From contig NZ_CP090095.1 in the NCBI RefSeq assembly GCF_021391675.1, positions 3,787,501 through 3,851,500 of the forward strand: 64,000 nt of DNA. Reading direction: 5' to 3'. This DNA is from Neorhizobium galegae (GTDB lineage: Bacteria > Pseudomonadota > Alphaproteobacteria > Rhizobiales > Rhizobiaceae). The translations under genes were made by a program, and so were the position numbers. The notes beneath the pieces are model-generated. The model was not told the origin of the DNA. It saw nothing but the letters and a program-made list of their open reading frames with translations, and ran no database searches. Positions 9,042 to 18,643 of the stretch are shown here, piece by piece (the stretch's first letter is position 1; each line of letters opens with the position of its first letter).

Positions 9042-9857
9042 TTACCGGTTCGCGGAGCGCGGAGGTTCGGTGTAGATGGGATCGTCGACGAAACCGCCCC
9101 CCTGCCACTTGGCTTGTGACGACCCCTTGTCCGGAATGCCCGGATTGCGTTCCAGTTCCGAACGATAGATCTCCGAACTGTCCTTCGGAACCCAGCCCAG
9201 ATAGGCGGAAGCGGAGTTGTCCCACCATTTCGGCTGATTGTCCGAAACGCCCCAGATCGTCGGGCAGCCTAGATAGGGAGCCTTGAAGACCCTCTCCGCG
9301 AGCGACGCCATGTCGTCGAAGCTCAGCCAGATCGACAGCATCCGCACCGTCGTCGGCTTCGGCCAGCAGGCGCCGATGCGGACGATCGCCGTCTCCTGGC
9401 CGAATTTGTGAAAATACATCTGCGCCAAACCCTCGCCGAAGCATTTCGAGACGCCATAAAGGCCGTCCGGCTTGGTGGGCTGATCGACCCCGATGAACTG
9501 GTCCTGCCGATAGAAGCCGACCGTATGGTTGCTGCTAGCAAACAGGATGCGCGGTTTTCCGTGCTTTCGCGCCGCTTCGTAGAGATTGTGCAGGCCGCGG
9601 ATATTGCTGTCGAGAATGCTGGCAAAGGTGTTCTCGGAAGGAATGCCGCCGAAATGCAGGATGCCGTCGCAACCCTCCACCGTGCGCAGGACGGCATCGG
9701 AATCCGCCAGGTCGCAGGCAAAAGGTTCCTCGTTGGCCGCAACATCGTCCAGAGGGGAGATATCGGAAATGCGGATGACCTCCGCGAGGTGCCCGAGCCG
9801 CTGGCGCATGGCCTTGCCCATGTTGCCGGCCGCCCCCGTGATCAGAAGCCGCTTCAT
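9042..9857 (-). CDS. udh: Uronate dehydrogenase-like NAD-dependent SDR
   Basis: 271-residue extended short-chain dehydrogenase/epimerase-fold protein. The NAD motif TGAAGNMG is at residues 7-14, and the catalytic pair is Tyr134 and Lys138 in YGVSK with SSN at 108-110. Segments FASSNHTVGFY, WWDNS and YLGWVPKDS resemble Agrobacterium uronate dehydrogenase, which oxidises galacturonate or glucuronate to the aldarolactone. ATG 9857 is preceded by GGAGGAACGGGG; a longer frame to 9887 was rejected. It is first in an operon with the enolase-superfamily gene. A second copy of the family is at 13802-14602. Specificity may differ; the C-terminus is longer than in the paralogue. Confidence 0.8.
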   Translation of the reverse strand: MKRLLITGAAGNMGKAMRQRLGHLAEVIRISDISPLDDVAANEEPFACDLADSDAVLRTVEGCDGILHFGGIPSENTFASILDSNIRGLHNLYEAARKHGKPRILFASSNHTVGFYRQDQFIGVDQPTKPDGLYGVSKCFGEGLAQMYFHKFGQETAIVRIGACWPKPTTVRMLSIWLSFDDMASLAERVFKAPYLGCPTIWGVSDNQPKWWDNSASAYLGWVPKDSSEIYRSELERNPGIPDKGSSQAKWQGGGFVDDPIYTEPPRSANR

Positions 9858-9916
9858 CCCCGTTCCTCCTCGACATGCTGCCTGCAATTTAGAAGGTGCC
9901 TAGAATGCACGTCAAC

Positions 9917-9927
9917 TCATAATATGA
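9917..9927. promoter_or_regulatory. Palindromic operator candidate TCATAATATGA
   Basis: An 11-base palindrome about a central base (TCATA-A-TATGA), in the divergent region between the udh operon and the binding-protein gene at 10108. The same palindrome with a different centre lies before kdgD (12834-12846), and a degenerate copy lies before the second udh gene. This set suggests one operator, most simply that of the GntR protein at 12878-13642. A degenerate half-site TCATACTCA is at 10070-10078. Confidence 0.6.
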
Positions 9928-10107
9928 CCCGAAGATCGAAATAGGATATCAAGGCAACGGCCGCGCGCCCCCGAAGTCAAAAGAGCGCGAGACGCATTAT
10001 TTTCTAGGCCAATATCAGTTGACGAGGATTATCTTTTCCGTCTTCATACAACGCAGCAGTCATGTGACGTCATACTCACTTGAGTGCCTGGAATGGAGGA
10101 ACCCCAG

Positions 10108-11700
10108 ATGAAATGGATGAAGCATGTGGCTCTGGCCACGGCTCTGACGCTGTCTGCGCCGGTCGGCGCATACGCAGATACCCCCGCCGACCAATTGATC
10201 GTCGGCCTCAGCATGAACAATATCCTGACCCTCGACCCGGCAGCGATTTCAGGCCGCGAGGCGACAGGCGTCATCGCCAATCTCTATGATACGCTGGTGG
10301 AACTCGCGCCGGACAAGAAGACCGTCAATCCGGGTCTCGCCAGCGCCTGGACGGTTGCGGATGACGGCTCGATCACCTTCACGCTGAGGGATGGCGCGAA
10401 GTTCACGTCCGGCAACCCGGTCAGAGCCGAAGACGTCATCTGGTCGATCAAGCGCAATATCAGCCTCGGCCTGGTCGGCGCGGGCGTCTGGTCGTCCTTC
10501 GGTTACAAGGCCAACAATATCGACCAGCTGCTGACGGCCGACGGCAACAAGATCACCCTCAAGCCGGCTCAGCCGACCGATCCGCAGCTCACGCTCGACA
10601 TTTTTGGCAAACCGGATGCCAGCGCGGTCATCGACATGAAGACCGCCATGAGCCACGAGGCGAACGGCGACAAGGGCGCGGCCTGGCTGAAGATCAATAT
10701 TGCCGGTTCCGGCGCCTTCAGCCTGACGCGCTGGGCCTCCAACGAAATGCTCATCCTGACGCGCTTCGACGATTACTGGGGCGAAAAGCCGAAGATGAAG
10801 CGGGTGATCTTCCGGCACATGCCGGAGTCCCAGACCAAGCGGCTGATGCTGGAAAAGGGCGACGTGGACGTCGCGATCGGCCTTTCGGTTCCCGATATCG
10901 CCGCACTTGGCAAGAACAAGGACGTCGAAGTGCAGAGCACGCCGAGCTCAGGCTTCTACTTCCTCGCCGTGAGCATGAAGGACGAGCGCTTCAAGAACCC
11001 GGATGTGCGCCTCGCGATCCGCCACCTGATCGACTATGACGGCATCAACAAGTCGATCATGCCGAACTACGGCACGAAGCGTCTTCGCCCGGTCGCCGAA
11101 GGTGTCGTCGGCAGCTTGGCCGATCCGGACTACAAGCTCGATGTCGCCAAGGCAAAGGAACTGCTCGCCAAGGCGGGTTATCCCGACGGTTTCCCGGTCA
11201 GGCTGCTGACGCTCAACGAGCCGCCTTTCACGGACACCGCCACCGCCATCCAGGCAACCCTCGCCCAGGCCGGCATCAAGGCCGAGATCGTCCAGGGCGC
11301 CGGCGACCAGATCTATGGCCCGATGCGCGAGCGCAAGTTCGAAATGCTCGTCGGTCGCGGCGGCGGCGGCCAGGAGCCGCATCCGCATTCCAACCTGCGC
11401 GCCCTCGTCATCAACCCGAACAACGCCGACGACGCCAAGCTCAGCGGCATCATCGGCTGGCGCACGTCCTTCTTCGACCAGCAGCTGAACGACATGTCGG
11501 CCAAGGCACTGGTGGAACGCGACCAGGCAAAGCAGAAGACGGCCTATGAAGACATCCAGAAGCGATACGAGGAACTCGTTCCCGCGCTGCAGCCGATCTC
11601 GGCGGTCATCGACAGCGTCGTCTATCGCGCCGACGTCAAGGGTTATGTGAACCACTACGGCTGGACGGTTCGTCTGCGCAGCGTGTCCAAGCAGCGCTGA
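10108..11700 (+). CDS. ABC transporter substrate-binding protein, oligopeptide type (SBP_bac_5), orphan
   Basis: 530-residue periplasmic binding protein with a Sec signal peptide cleaved near GAYADTP. The mature start VGLSMNNILTLDPAAI and the later RAEDVIWSIKR and FDDYWGEKPKMKR segments are typical of family 5. It is clearly paralogous to the binding protein at 22265-23869, sharing the NILTLDPAAI, QIYG and MRERK segments. ATG 10108 follows GGAGGAACCCC. No permease is adjacent and a strong terminator follows, so it must borrow membrane components, possibly those at 20268-22191. Context points to a uronate- or aldarate-containing substrate. Confidence 0.92.
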   Translation: MKWMKHVALATALTLSAPVGAYADTPADQLIVGLSMNNILTLDPAAISGREATGVIANLYDTLVELAPDKKTVNPGLASAWTVADDGSITFTLRDGAKFTSGNPVRAEDVIWSIKRNISLGLVGAGVWSSFGYKANNIDQLLTADGNKITLKPAQPTDPQLTLDIFGKPDASAVIDMKTAMSHEANGDKGAAWLKINIAGSGAFSLTRWASNEMLILTRFDDYWGEKPKMKRVIFRHMPESQTKRLMLEKGDVDVAIGLSVPDIAALGKNKDVEVQSTPSSGFYFLAVSMKDERFKNPDVRLAIRHLIDYDGINKSIMPNYGTKRLRPVAEGVVGSLADPDYKLDVAKAKELLAKAGYPDGFPVRLLTLNEPPFTDTATAIQATLAQAGIKAEIVQGAGDQIYGPMRERKFEMLVGRGGGGQEPHPHSNLRALVINPNNADDAKLSGIIGWRTSFFDQQLNDMSAKALVERDQAKQKTAYEDIQKRYEELVPALQPISAVIDSVVYRADVKGYVNHYGWTVRLRSVSKQR

Positions 11701-11731
11701 CCAATCAAGCTATCAGTCCCTCCCAGGACGG

Positions 11732-11766
11732 CGCTCGCAACTTCGGTTGCGGGCGTTTTTTATTTT
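11732..11766 (+). terminator. Rho-independent terminator after the orphan binding protein
   Basis: CGCTCGCAAC and GTTGCGGGCG form a ten-base stem (one G-U pair) closed by a TTCG tetraloop and followed by TTTTTTATTTT on the plus strand. It ends transcription 30-60 bases after the binding-protein stop. Confidence 0.92.
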
Positions 11767-11792
11767 CCGCGAACGCTCGGGCCGCGGAAACG

Positions 11793-11820
11793 AAAAAGCC
11801 GGCAGGGTGGACCTGCCGGC
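11793..11820 (-). terminator. Rho-independent terminator after kdgD
   Basis: On the minus strand GCCGGCAG, a seven-base loop and CTGCCGGC are followed by TTTTTCG. It lies 37 bases beyond the kdgD stop and is back to back with the plus-strand terminator of the convergent gene. Confidence 0.88.
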
Positions 11821-11856
11821 TGATGCACTCGGGAGGGAGGTGTGGAGGAAGGTGGC

Positions 11857-12846
<990 letters not shown>

Positions 12847-12877
12847 TGTCAATAGTTGTATTATCTTTATGGGCGAC

Positions 12878-13642
12878 TCAAGGACGCCGTATCAGAGATC
12901 GATAGCGTTGCTGGCTCCCCTTGAGATGCATGCGCATGGCGTCGCGAGCAGCCGAATCATCGCCATCTGTGATTGCGCGGGCGATACGGGCATGTTCATC
13001 CTGGATCTGCGCCAGGTATTCAGGCGGCGAAATCTCGACCTCGCCCTCCTGCAGCAGCGATCGCGGGATCATCTGCTTGCCGATCGCCTCCAACAGCTCC
13101 CGGAAACGCGGGTTGTTGGTCGCGTCCGCAATGGCCAAATGGAAAGCCCGATCGCTTTCAATCGTTGCCGCACCGGCGGCGATCTGCCGCTTGATCGTCT
13201 CGAGACATTCGAAGATCAGCTCCTGCTGCGCCGGTGACGAACGGACCGCAGCAAGACCCGCAGCCTCTATCTCGATCGCAGCGCGAACTTCCAGCATTTC
13301 GATGATGGAGGAAACGCGGTTGGCATCCACGGTGCGGAAGCCCGCCTGCAGCCCGCCTTGCGGCGCCAGAACGAAGACGCCGACGCCGTGGCGGACCTCG
13401 ACGAGATTGTCGGCCCGCAACGAAGCGATCGCCTCGCGGATGACCGTCCGGCTGACCTCGTATTGCAACGTCAGCCCGCTCTCCGTGGGCAGTTTGTCAC
13501 CGGGCTTCAACGCGCCGCTCGCGATCGCATCCCGCATCCGCCGGCCAACCGTCTCGACCAGATTGCGGCCTTTTCGCGAGGGTGCCTCCCCGGTGATGTT
13601 ATCTGCTCTCTTCAACGTCTGCCCGCTCCCTCGCTTTGGCAT
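12878..13642 (-). CDS. GntR-family regulator, FadR/FCD subfamily
   Basis: About 254 residues: an N-terminal winged helix (VGRRMRDAIASGALKPG, LPTESGL, VSRTVIREAIASLRADNLV) and a C-terminal all-helical FCD ligand domain with candidate metal His and Asp residues (FHLAIADATNNP). It probably represses the uronate/aldarate genes around it, with an aldarate or its lactone as inducer; this is inferred from position and from the TCATAnTATGA palindromes. The start is uncertain: neither GTG 13651 nor ATG 13642 has a clear ribosome-binding site, and the ATG was preferred. It is transcribed divergently from the second udh gene. Confidence 0.9.
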   Translation of the reverse strand: MPKRGSGQTLKRADNITGEAPSRKGRNLVETVGRRMRDAIASGALKPGDKLPTESGLTLQYEVSRTVIREAIASLRADNLVEVRHGVGVFVLAPQGGLQAGFRTVDANRVSSIIEMLEVRAAIEIEAAGLAAVRSSPAQQELIFECLETIKRQIAAGAATIESDRAFHLAIADATNNPRFRELLEAIGKQMIPRSLLQEGEVEISPPEYLAQIQDEHARIARAITDGDDSAARDAMRMHLKGSQQRYRSLIRRP

Positions 13643-13717
13643 TTCAGTCACTTAGAGGGGTAAAACCCCACGGCATTGTCAAGCGCAGGTCAAGAAATTT
13701 ATTGACGTCCGGCCATG

Positions 13718-13751
13718 GACCTATAGTATGAGATGACCTATGAGGTATGAT
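13718..13751. promoter_or_regulatory. Imperfect 17-bp tandem repeat in the gntR/udh divergent region
   Basis: Two adjacent 17-base units (13718-13734 and 13735-13751) both begin GACCTAT and contain GTATGA. The first carries CTATAGTATGA, which on the other strand is TCATACTATAG, a near match to the TCATAnTATGA operator. It lies between the gntR start and the udh-like start at 13802 and probably controls one or both. Confidence 0.5.
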
Positions 13752-13801
13752 GACATGGCGGACCGGCGCATATCCACCGACGGCCCGTCCACGAGGGAAG
13801 A

Positions 13802-14602
13802 ATGCTCAAGAGACTGCTTTTAACCGGCGCCGCGGGGGGTGTCGGCCGGGCAATCCGGCCGATGCTGAGGGAGATCGCCGAGCACGTCGTGCTGTCGGAC
13901 ATCGGTGAGATCGCCGATACGGGCGCGGGCGAAACCTTCGTTCAATGCGATCTGGCGGATGCCGCAGGTGTCGCAAAGCTGGTCGAGGGCGTCGACGGGA
14001 TCATCCATCTCGGCGGCATTTCCCTCGAAAAGACGTTCGACCTCATCGTCCAGGGCAATATCGTCGGCCTCTACAATATCTACGAAGCCGCCCGGCACAA
14101 CGGCCTGCCGCGCATCGTCTTTGCAAGCTCCAACCATGTGATCGGCTACTATCGGTGCGATGAACGGCTCGACAACACGGTCGTGCCGAAGCCGGACTCG
14201 CTCTACGGGGCTTCGAAGGTTTTCGGAGAGGCGATTGCCAGCCTCTATTTCGAAAAATTCGGACAGGAGACTTTGTCCGTCCGTATCGGTTCGTGCTTCG
14301 AAAAACCGGCCAACACGCGCATGCTGGCGACCTGGCTCAGCTACCGTGATTTCTTTTCCCTCTGCCGGCGCGCCTTTGCTGCGCCGCGGATCGCACACAC
14401 CATCGTCTACGGCGCCTCTGCCAACGACGAGCAGTGGTGGGACAATCGCAATGCCGCCTTCCTCGGCTGGAAACCCGAGGACAGTTCCGCAAGGTGGCGC
14501 GTCGAAGTGGAAACGGCAGCCGGCAGGCAGGACCCGACCGATCCCGCCATCATCTATCAAGGTGGCGCCTTCGCCTCGGCCGGCCATCCGGACGATGCGT
14601 GA
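13802..14602 (+). CDS. udh: Uronate dehydrogenase (NAD-dependent SDR), second copy
   Basis: 266-residue extended SDR. TGAAGGVG is the NAD-binding turn (8-15), and Ser110, Tyr135 and Lys139 (SLYGASK) form the catalytic set. The segments GGISLEKTF, GLYNIYEAA, FASSNHVIGYY, YGASANDEQWWDN and FLGWKPEDS resemble Agrobacterium Udh more closely than the copy at 9042-9857 does. It would oxidise D-galacturonate or D-glucuronate at C1 to the aldarolactone. ATG 13802 follows GAGGGAAG. The next gene, an enolase-superfamily enzyme, starts 105 bases later on the same strand. Functional difference from the paralogue is unknown. Confidence 0.85.
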   Translation: MLKRLLLTGAAGGVGRAIRPMLREIAEHVVLSDIGEIADTGAGETFVQCDLADAAGVAKLVEGVDGIIHLGGISLEKTFDLIVQGNIVGLYNIYEAARHNGLPRIVFASSNHVIGYYRCDERLDNTVVPKPDSLYGASKVFGEAIASLYFEKFGQETLSVRIGSCFEKPANTRMLATWLSYRDFFSLCRRAFAAPRIAHTIVYGASANDEQWWDNRNAAFLGWKPEDSSARWRVEVETAAGRQDPTDPAIIYQGGAFASAGHPDDA

Positions 14603-14707
14603 AAGACAGACTTCCGCCGCCCGACGGGCGGCTCCGATCCGGCCCTCGCCGGGTCCCGACATGAAATGGCGGAGGTTCGTCCCTCTGCTTCTGACAGGAG
14701 GAATTTC

Positions 14708-15856
14708 GTGAAGATCGTAGACGTCAATGTGCGCGTATTCTCCCATACCACGCGCCGTCACCAGGATACCGCCGGCCATGCCCATCCGGGCCCGCCGCAC
14801 AAAGTCAACCTGGCGCTGCTGACCATCGTCGATGACGACGGTGCCGAAGGCTATTGCTTCGCTCCGCCGGAAATCGTTCGCCCGCATGTGATCGACAAGT
14901 TCGTCAAGAAGGTGCTGATCGGCGAAGATCCGTTCGCGCGCGAAAGGCTGTGGCAGGATCTCGCACACTGGCAGCGCGGCAGCGCCATGCAGCTGACCGA
15001 CCGGACGCTCGCGATCATCGATTGCGCCCTGTGGGACCTTGCCGGCCGCAAGCTGAACATGCCGGTTCACAAACTGATCGGCACCTACCGCGAAAAGATC
15101 CCGGCCTATGGCTCGATCATGTGCGGCGACGAGCTGGAAAACGGCCTCGCAACCCCGGAAGATTACGGCCGGTTCGGCGAAAAGCTCGTCAAGCGCGGTT
15201 ACAAGGGCATCAAGCTGCACACCTGGATGCCGCCGGTTTCCTGGGCGCCTGATGTCAAGATGGACCTCAAGGCCTGCGCCGCGGTCCGCGAGGCGGTCGG
15301 CCCGGATATCCACCTGATGATCGATGCCTTCCACTGGTATACCCGCACGGAAGCTCTGGAACTCGGCAGGGGCCTCGAAAAGCTCGGCTTCGACTGGATC
15401 GAGGAGCCGATGGACGAGCAGAGCTCGGCGTCCTACGCCTGGCTTGCCGAAAACCTCGACATTCCGGTCCTTGGTCCGGAAAGCGCCGGCGGCAAGCATT
15501 TCAGCCGCGCGGAATGGATCACCAGCAAAGCCTGCGACATCCTGCGCACCGGCGTCCACGACGTCGGTGGCATCAGCCCGGCGATGAAGACCATGCATCT
15601 GGCCGAATCCTTCGGCATGAACTGCGAGATCCACGGCAATGGCGCTCCGAACCTGATCGTCGCGGCCTGCACCAAGAACGCGAAATGGTACGAGCGCGGT
15701 CTGCTGCACCCGTTCCTCGAATATGACGACGGCTTCGAATACCTGAACGCCCTCGTCGACCCGATGGACGAAGACGGTTTTGTTCATATTTCCGACAAGC
15801 CGGGCATGGGCGAAGACATCAACTTCGACTTCATCAACGCCAATCTGGTTGAGTGA
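14708..15856 (+). CDS. Enolase-superfamily sugar-acid dehydratase/cycloisomerase-like enzyme
   Basis: 382 residues, starting at GTG 14708 after AGGAGG; the longer ATG at 14666 lies upstream of that site. Capping domain about 1-130, TIM barrel after. Metal ligands appear to be Asp206 (MIDAFHW), Glu232/233 (WIEEP) and Glu258 (GPES). Acid/base candidates are Lys169 and His171 (KLHTW) and His309 (EIHGN). From memory it closely resembles an Agrobacterium structural-genomics protein of equal length and unassigned function; this was not checked. Downstream of udh, it probably acts on an aldarolactone or aldarate before KdgD. A terminator follows. Confidence 0.87.
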   Translation: MKIVDVNVRVFSHTTRRHQDTAGHAHPGPPHKVNLALLTIVDDDGAEGYCFAPPEIVRPHVIDKFVKKVLIGEDPFARERLWQDLAHWQRGSAMQLTDRTLAIIDCALWDLAGRKLNMPVHKLIGTYREKIPAYGSIMCGDELENGLATPEDYGRFGEKLVKRGYKGIKLHTWMPPVSWAPDVKMDLKACAAVREAVGPDIHLMIDAFHWYTRTEALELGRGLEKLGFDWIEEPMDEQSSASYAWLAENLDIPVLGPESAGGKHFSRAEWITSKACDILRTGVHDVGGISPAMKTMHLAESFGMNCEIHGNGAPNLIVAACTKNAKWYERGLLHPFLEYDDGFEYLNALVDPMDEDGFVHISDKPGMGEDINFDFINANLVE

Positions 15857-15887
15857 ACCGTTTATTCTGCCTCCCAAGCAGGAAAGA

Positions 15888-15925
15888 GAAGCCCGGTCCC
15901 GTTGTGGCCGGGTTTCTTGTTTTTG
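15888..15925 (+). terminator. Rho-independent terminator after the udh/enolase operon
   Basis: GAAGCCCGG (15888-15896) pairs with CCGGGTTTC (15908-15916, one G-U pair) and is followed by TTGTTTTT. It lies 32 bases after the stop of the enolase-superfamily gene. Confidence 0.85.
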
Positions 15926-16626
15926 CAGTCATACAAACCTGTCGCCCGTGGATGACCCGAGTATCCAATGACGGATGATGGAAAACCTTCGCGCGGGACA
16001 TGCTCGCCTCCGTCGATGGAATCAAACCCGTTGATTTCCGGCCTTCGGCCAACACTCTGGAGCCCCGCGCAGTTTCCTGCCGTGGCTCTGTCAAAGATCG
16101 GAGAGCCCACACGAATGCGGAACCTCGATTGATTTTTTAGTAGTGGCTCCGCATTCGCGTGGCCTTCGGCGTCTTGTCGAGGCTTCCGGCCTCTACAGGT
16201 GATCACCTCGCCTCGCTGCGTGGCTTCGTTCGCGCCCGTCCTTTCGAGACAGGCCTGCCACTTGCACGGCTAATCCGAACCCGGCCCGGTGGCCAGGGGG
16301 AGGCTTGATAGGAAGGCTTGCCTTTCAGCGCACCGTCCATGGCTTTCACCTCCCTCACCTTCCCCGCACGTTACGGATCGAATGAGGGCGCCGGCCTCCG
16401 CCTGCCCGCGAACGTCTCGCGAAACACTCCGGCGACGGAAGCGGGAGAATTGTAGGCGGAAAGCTGGAGGCCGTGGATGATGACGCGGTTAAGTCATTGG
16501 GGATGCTGGAAGGCTGCGATAAATTGTCCACGGGGCGAACACCGAAAGACAGCATTGGAAGGTGCATCCCGCCATACCCCCCTCTGTCCTGCCGGACATC
16601 TCCCCCCTTGAGGGGTAGGGTGAGGC
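15926..16626. other. Gene-free stretch before the RIME-like repeat
   Basis: About 700 bases in which every open frame has codon use or composition unlike the neighbours and no recognisable protein family. The only structure seen is the long inverted repeat at 16107-16162 and, near 16605-16620, a GC-rich inverted stretch (CCCCCTTGAGGGG) leading into the repeat. It may be decayed sequence or hold small RNAs; nothing supports either directly. Confidence 0.5.
16107..16162. repeat. Long imperfect inverted repeat (hairpin) in a gene-free region
   Basis: Arms 16107-16124 (CCACACGAATGCGGAACC) and 16145-16162 (GGCTCCGCATTCGCGTGG) pair at 16 of 18 positions around a 20-base AT-rich loop that contains TTTTTT. 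It could be a terminator-like hairpin, a small-RNA structure or a fragment of a mobile repeat. No gene ends close enough to assign it as a terminator. Confidence 0.6.
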
Positions 16627-16770
16627 AGCGCGGCATTCTTAACCCTCCCCCTTGTGGGGAGGGTGGCCGGCAGGCGGGAGGGGTTTTGATGCTGGATGAG
16701 TCCCCTCCCCAACCCTTCCCCACAAGGGGGAGGGGCTCCTCGCACCGCCCCATGCATTCATATGCGATCA
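16627..16770. repeat. RIME-like palindromic intergenic repeat, copy 1
   Basis: A GC-rich mosaic of two palindromes: CCCTCCCCCTTGTGGGGAGGG (16643 region) and a CCCTTCCCCACAAGGGGGAGG segment (16713 region), joined by GGCCGGCAGGCGGGAGGGG. The reverse complement of 24047-24191 matches it almost base for base over the core and continues into GCATTCTTAACCC on one side and ATATGCGAT on the other. The layout of two large palindromes fits the RIME elements of rhizobia; family membership is from memory. Confidence 0.8.
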
Positions 16771-16822
16771 CCAGTAAACAGAAGCAGCCCGCATCCGCGA
16801 AGGACTCGCCCTCCAGCCCACC

Positions 16823-17881
16823 TCACATCACCCGATCGAGCCAATCCATCGCATGATCCTGCTGGTCAACCGGGAATGCATGGGCCGCGCCGGGCCAAAG
16901 CCGCGTTTCGAGGCTATGTTCCGCATCCGCGGCCGTCCAGATCGCATGAAGTTGCTCCTGCGCTGCCACGGCGGCAGGCTCCGGAAAATGCCGGTCTTCG
17001 GCGCCGCTGAAAATCAGCGCGGGTTTCGGCGCGGCGAGCCCTGCAAAATGCGGGTAGTCGAGCTTTCCGGCGATCGGCGGATGCAGCAGGGAAAAGGCCG
17101 ACTGTCCACGAAGCTGGTTGTTGCCCGGCTGCATGAGGCCCTGCAGCGTCCCCATCCAGCCGCCGGCGACGCAGGCCTTGGCGTCGTCCGAAAGTGCCGC
17201 CACCTGCCACGCGCGCGAGCCGCCCAGCGAATACCCGAAGCTCGCCACACGGTTTCCATCGACGCCGGGCAGTGCGCGAAGCCATGCCATCGCCTCGAGG
17301 TCCTCGAGCAGGATGACGGAGGCGTAGGAAACCCCGAACTGCATGAGGTTGGCCGCCAGCGCCTGCTGCGCTTCGTAACCGTTGCCTTTCCGGCTACCCC
17401 AGCCGAGCGCGTCGGCGCAGAGCACGGTATAACCGCGCCGGGCGAGTTCGTTGCCGACATGCCGGCCGCCGTAAAGTCTGGCCGCCCATCGATCCGTGTC
17501 CGCTGCGACCTCGGAAGCCTCGCCGGAGCGGCGGATCATCTTCTCCTTGCCGATCGAGAAGAACGAGCCGTGGTCGTGCAGCAGCAGCACGGCAGGCGTA
17601 ACGTCATTCGTATCAGGACGAAGGAGATAGGCTCTCGTCGTTTCGCCGTTCGAAAAGCCAAGTTCGAGCTCCTGGCCCATGCGTCCGTCTTCGGTCCACT
17701 CCTTGATGACCGACGCGCTTGCGGGCGCGATCCGCCCGACACCGAGTGCCTGCCGCACCTTGTTTCGTGTGCGGTCCTTCCAGTCTGGAAAGCTTTCCGC
17801 GGCCGGGTGGAAATTCCAGTCGAACGAGAGATTGTCGCGCAGCCTCGCTGCGAGGCTCGACATGTTCTCGCTGTCGATCAT
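16823..17881 (-). CDS. Alpha/beta hydrolase (dienelactone-hydrolase/acetyl-esterase type)
   Basis: 352-residue hydrolase with the nucleophile Ser218 in GYSLGG, the oxyanion-hole segment LLLHDHGSFFSIGKE near 99-113, Asp in GAEDRH and the final His in GAAHAF. No signal peptide is visible, so it probably acts in the cytoplasm on an imported ester. It is the last gene of a seven-gene operon and its ATG overlaps the stop of the GntR gene by four bases. The substrate could be an acetylated sugar or other ester brought in by the adjacent importer. It is longer than a simple dienelactone hydrolase. Confidence 0.85.
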   Translation of the reverse strand: MIDSENMSSLAARLRDNLSFDWNFHPAAESFPDWKDRTRNKVRQALGVGRIAPASASVIKEWTEDGRMGQELELGFSNGETTRAYLLRPDTNDVTPAVLLLHDHGSFFSIGKEKMIRRSGEASEVAADTDRWAARLYGGRHVGNELARRGYTVLCADALGWGSRKGNGYEAQQALAANLMQFGVSYASVILLEDLEAMAWLRALPGVDGNRVASFGYSLGGSRAWQVAALSDDAKACVAGGWMGTLQGLMQPGNNQLRGQSAFSLLHPPIAGKLDYPHFAGLAAPKPALIFSGAEDRHFPEPAAVAAQEQLHAIWTAADAEHSLETRLWPGAAHAFPVDQQDHAMDWLDRVM

Positions 17882-18612
17882 GGCTCCTGCCGCAACCGTT
17901 CGAGCATCCGGTCGCGGCTGTCGCCCAGGTGCTTGCGCATCGCCCCGCGCGCGCCTTCCACGTCACGGGCTTCGATTGCCTTGAGAATGGCACGGTGTTC
18001 TTCATTGACGCGGGTGAGATGCACGGAGAGGCTCGCGTCATCGACCGCATGGGTCGAAAGCCGCATGCGCGGCATCAGGGTTTCGCCGAGATAGTTGAAA
18101 ATACGGAAAAAATGCTCGTTGTGGCTGGCGGTGGCTACGGCGCGGTGGAAATCGAAATCCGCCTGCGTGTCCCGGCTCGCACGGCGGACGGCAACATCCA
18201 TCGCCTTGCAGGCCGCGGTCATGGCCTGGATATCCCCCTGGGTCCGCCGGTCGGCGGCAAGTGCCGCCGCTTCCGATTCGATGCCTATACGCAATTCGAG
18301 GCCCTTTACCAGGTTTTCGACCAGCATCAGGTTTTCGTCGCCAAGGCGGAAAGGCGTGACACCCGCGTCCTGGCGAACGAAGACGCCGATACCATGATGG
18401 ATCGAGACGAGGCCGCTTGCCCGAAGATTGGCGATCGCCTCCCGGACAACCGTCCGGCTGACGCCCAGCTCGTCGATCAGCGCCTTTTCCGTCGGAAGCT
18501 TCGATCCGCGCGGATAGTCCCCAAGCTTGATCCGCTCGGCGATCGTGCGCACGACCTGCGAACTCAGGGTCTCCCTGCGGCGCCAGGTAGAGGATGGGGC
18601 TTCGGCTGTCAT
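17878..18612 (-). CDS. GntR-family regulator, FadR/FCD subfamily
   Basis: 244-residue regulator: winged helix (RTIAERIKLGDYPRGSKLP, VSRTVVREAIANLRASGLV) and a C-terminal FCD domain with FDFHRAVATASHNE. The start at 18612 is chosen because GGAG lies six bases upstream; the frame to 18624 would remove that spacing. It sits inside the importer operon, 31 bases after the last ATPase gene, so it probably autoregulates the whole operon from 23869. It is similar in layout to the GntR protein at 12878 but distinct. Confidence 0.9.
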   Translation of the reverse strand: MTAEAPSSTWRRRETLSSQVVRTIAERIKLGDYPRGSKLPTEKALIDELGVSRTVVREAIANLRASGLVSIHHGIGVFVRQDAGVTPFRLGDENLMLVENLVKGLELRIGIESEAAALAADRRTQGDIQAMTAACKAMDVAVRRASRDTQADFDFHRAVATASHNEHFFRIFNYLGETLMPRMRLSTHAVDDASLSVHLTRVNEEHRAILKAIEARDVEGARGAMRKHLGDSRDRMLERLRQEP

Positions 18613-18643
18613 CGGGCACTCCATGGCGTCTCGGATGTGAAAC

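Noticed and set aside
13718..13751. Tandem 17-base units as a possible CRISPR-like or iteron repeat
   Set aside because: Only two imperfect units without spacers or a replication gene; better read as part of a regulator site.
13820..15877. 685-residue minus-strand open frame across udh and the enolase-superfamily gene
   Set aside because: Shadow of two well-supported plus-strand genes; no ribosome-binding site and no recognisable domain.
16473..16856. Open frame of 127 residues across the RIME-like repeat
   Set aside because: Low-complexity Pro/Arg/Gly product made by the palindromic repeat; no ribosome-binding site.
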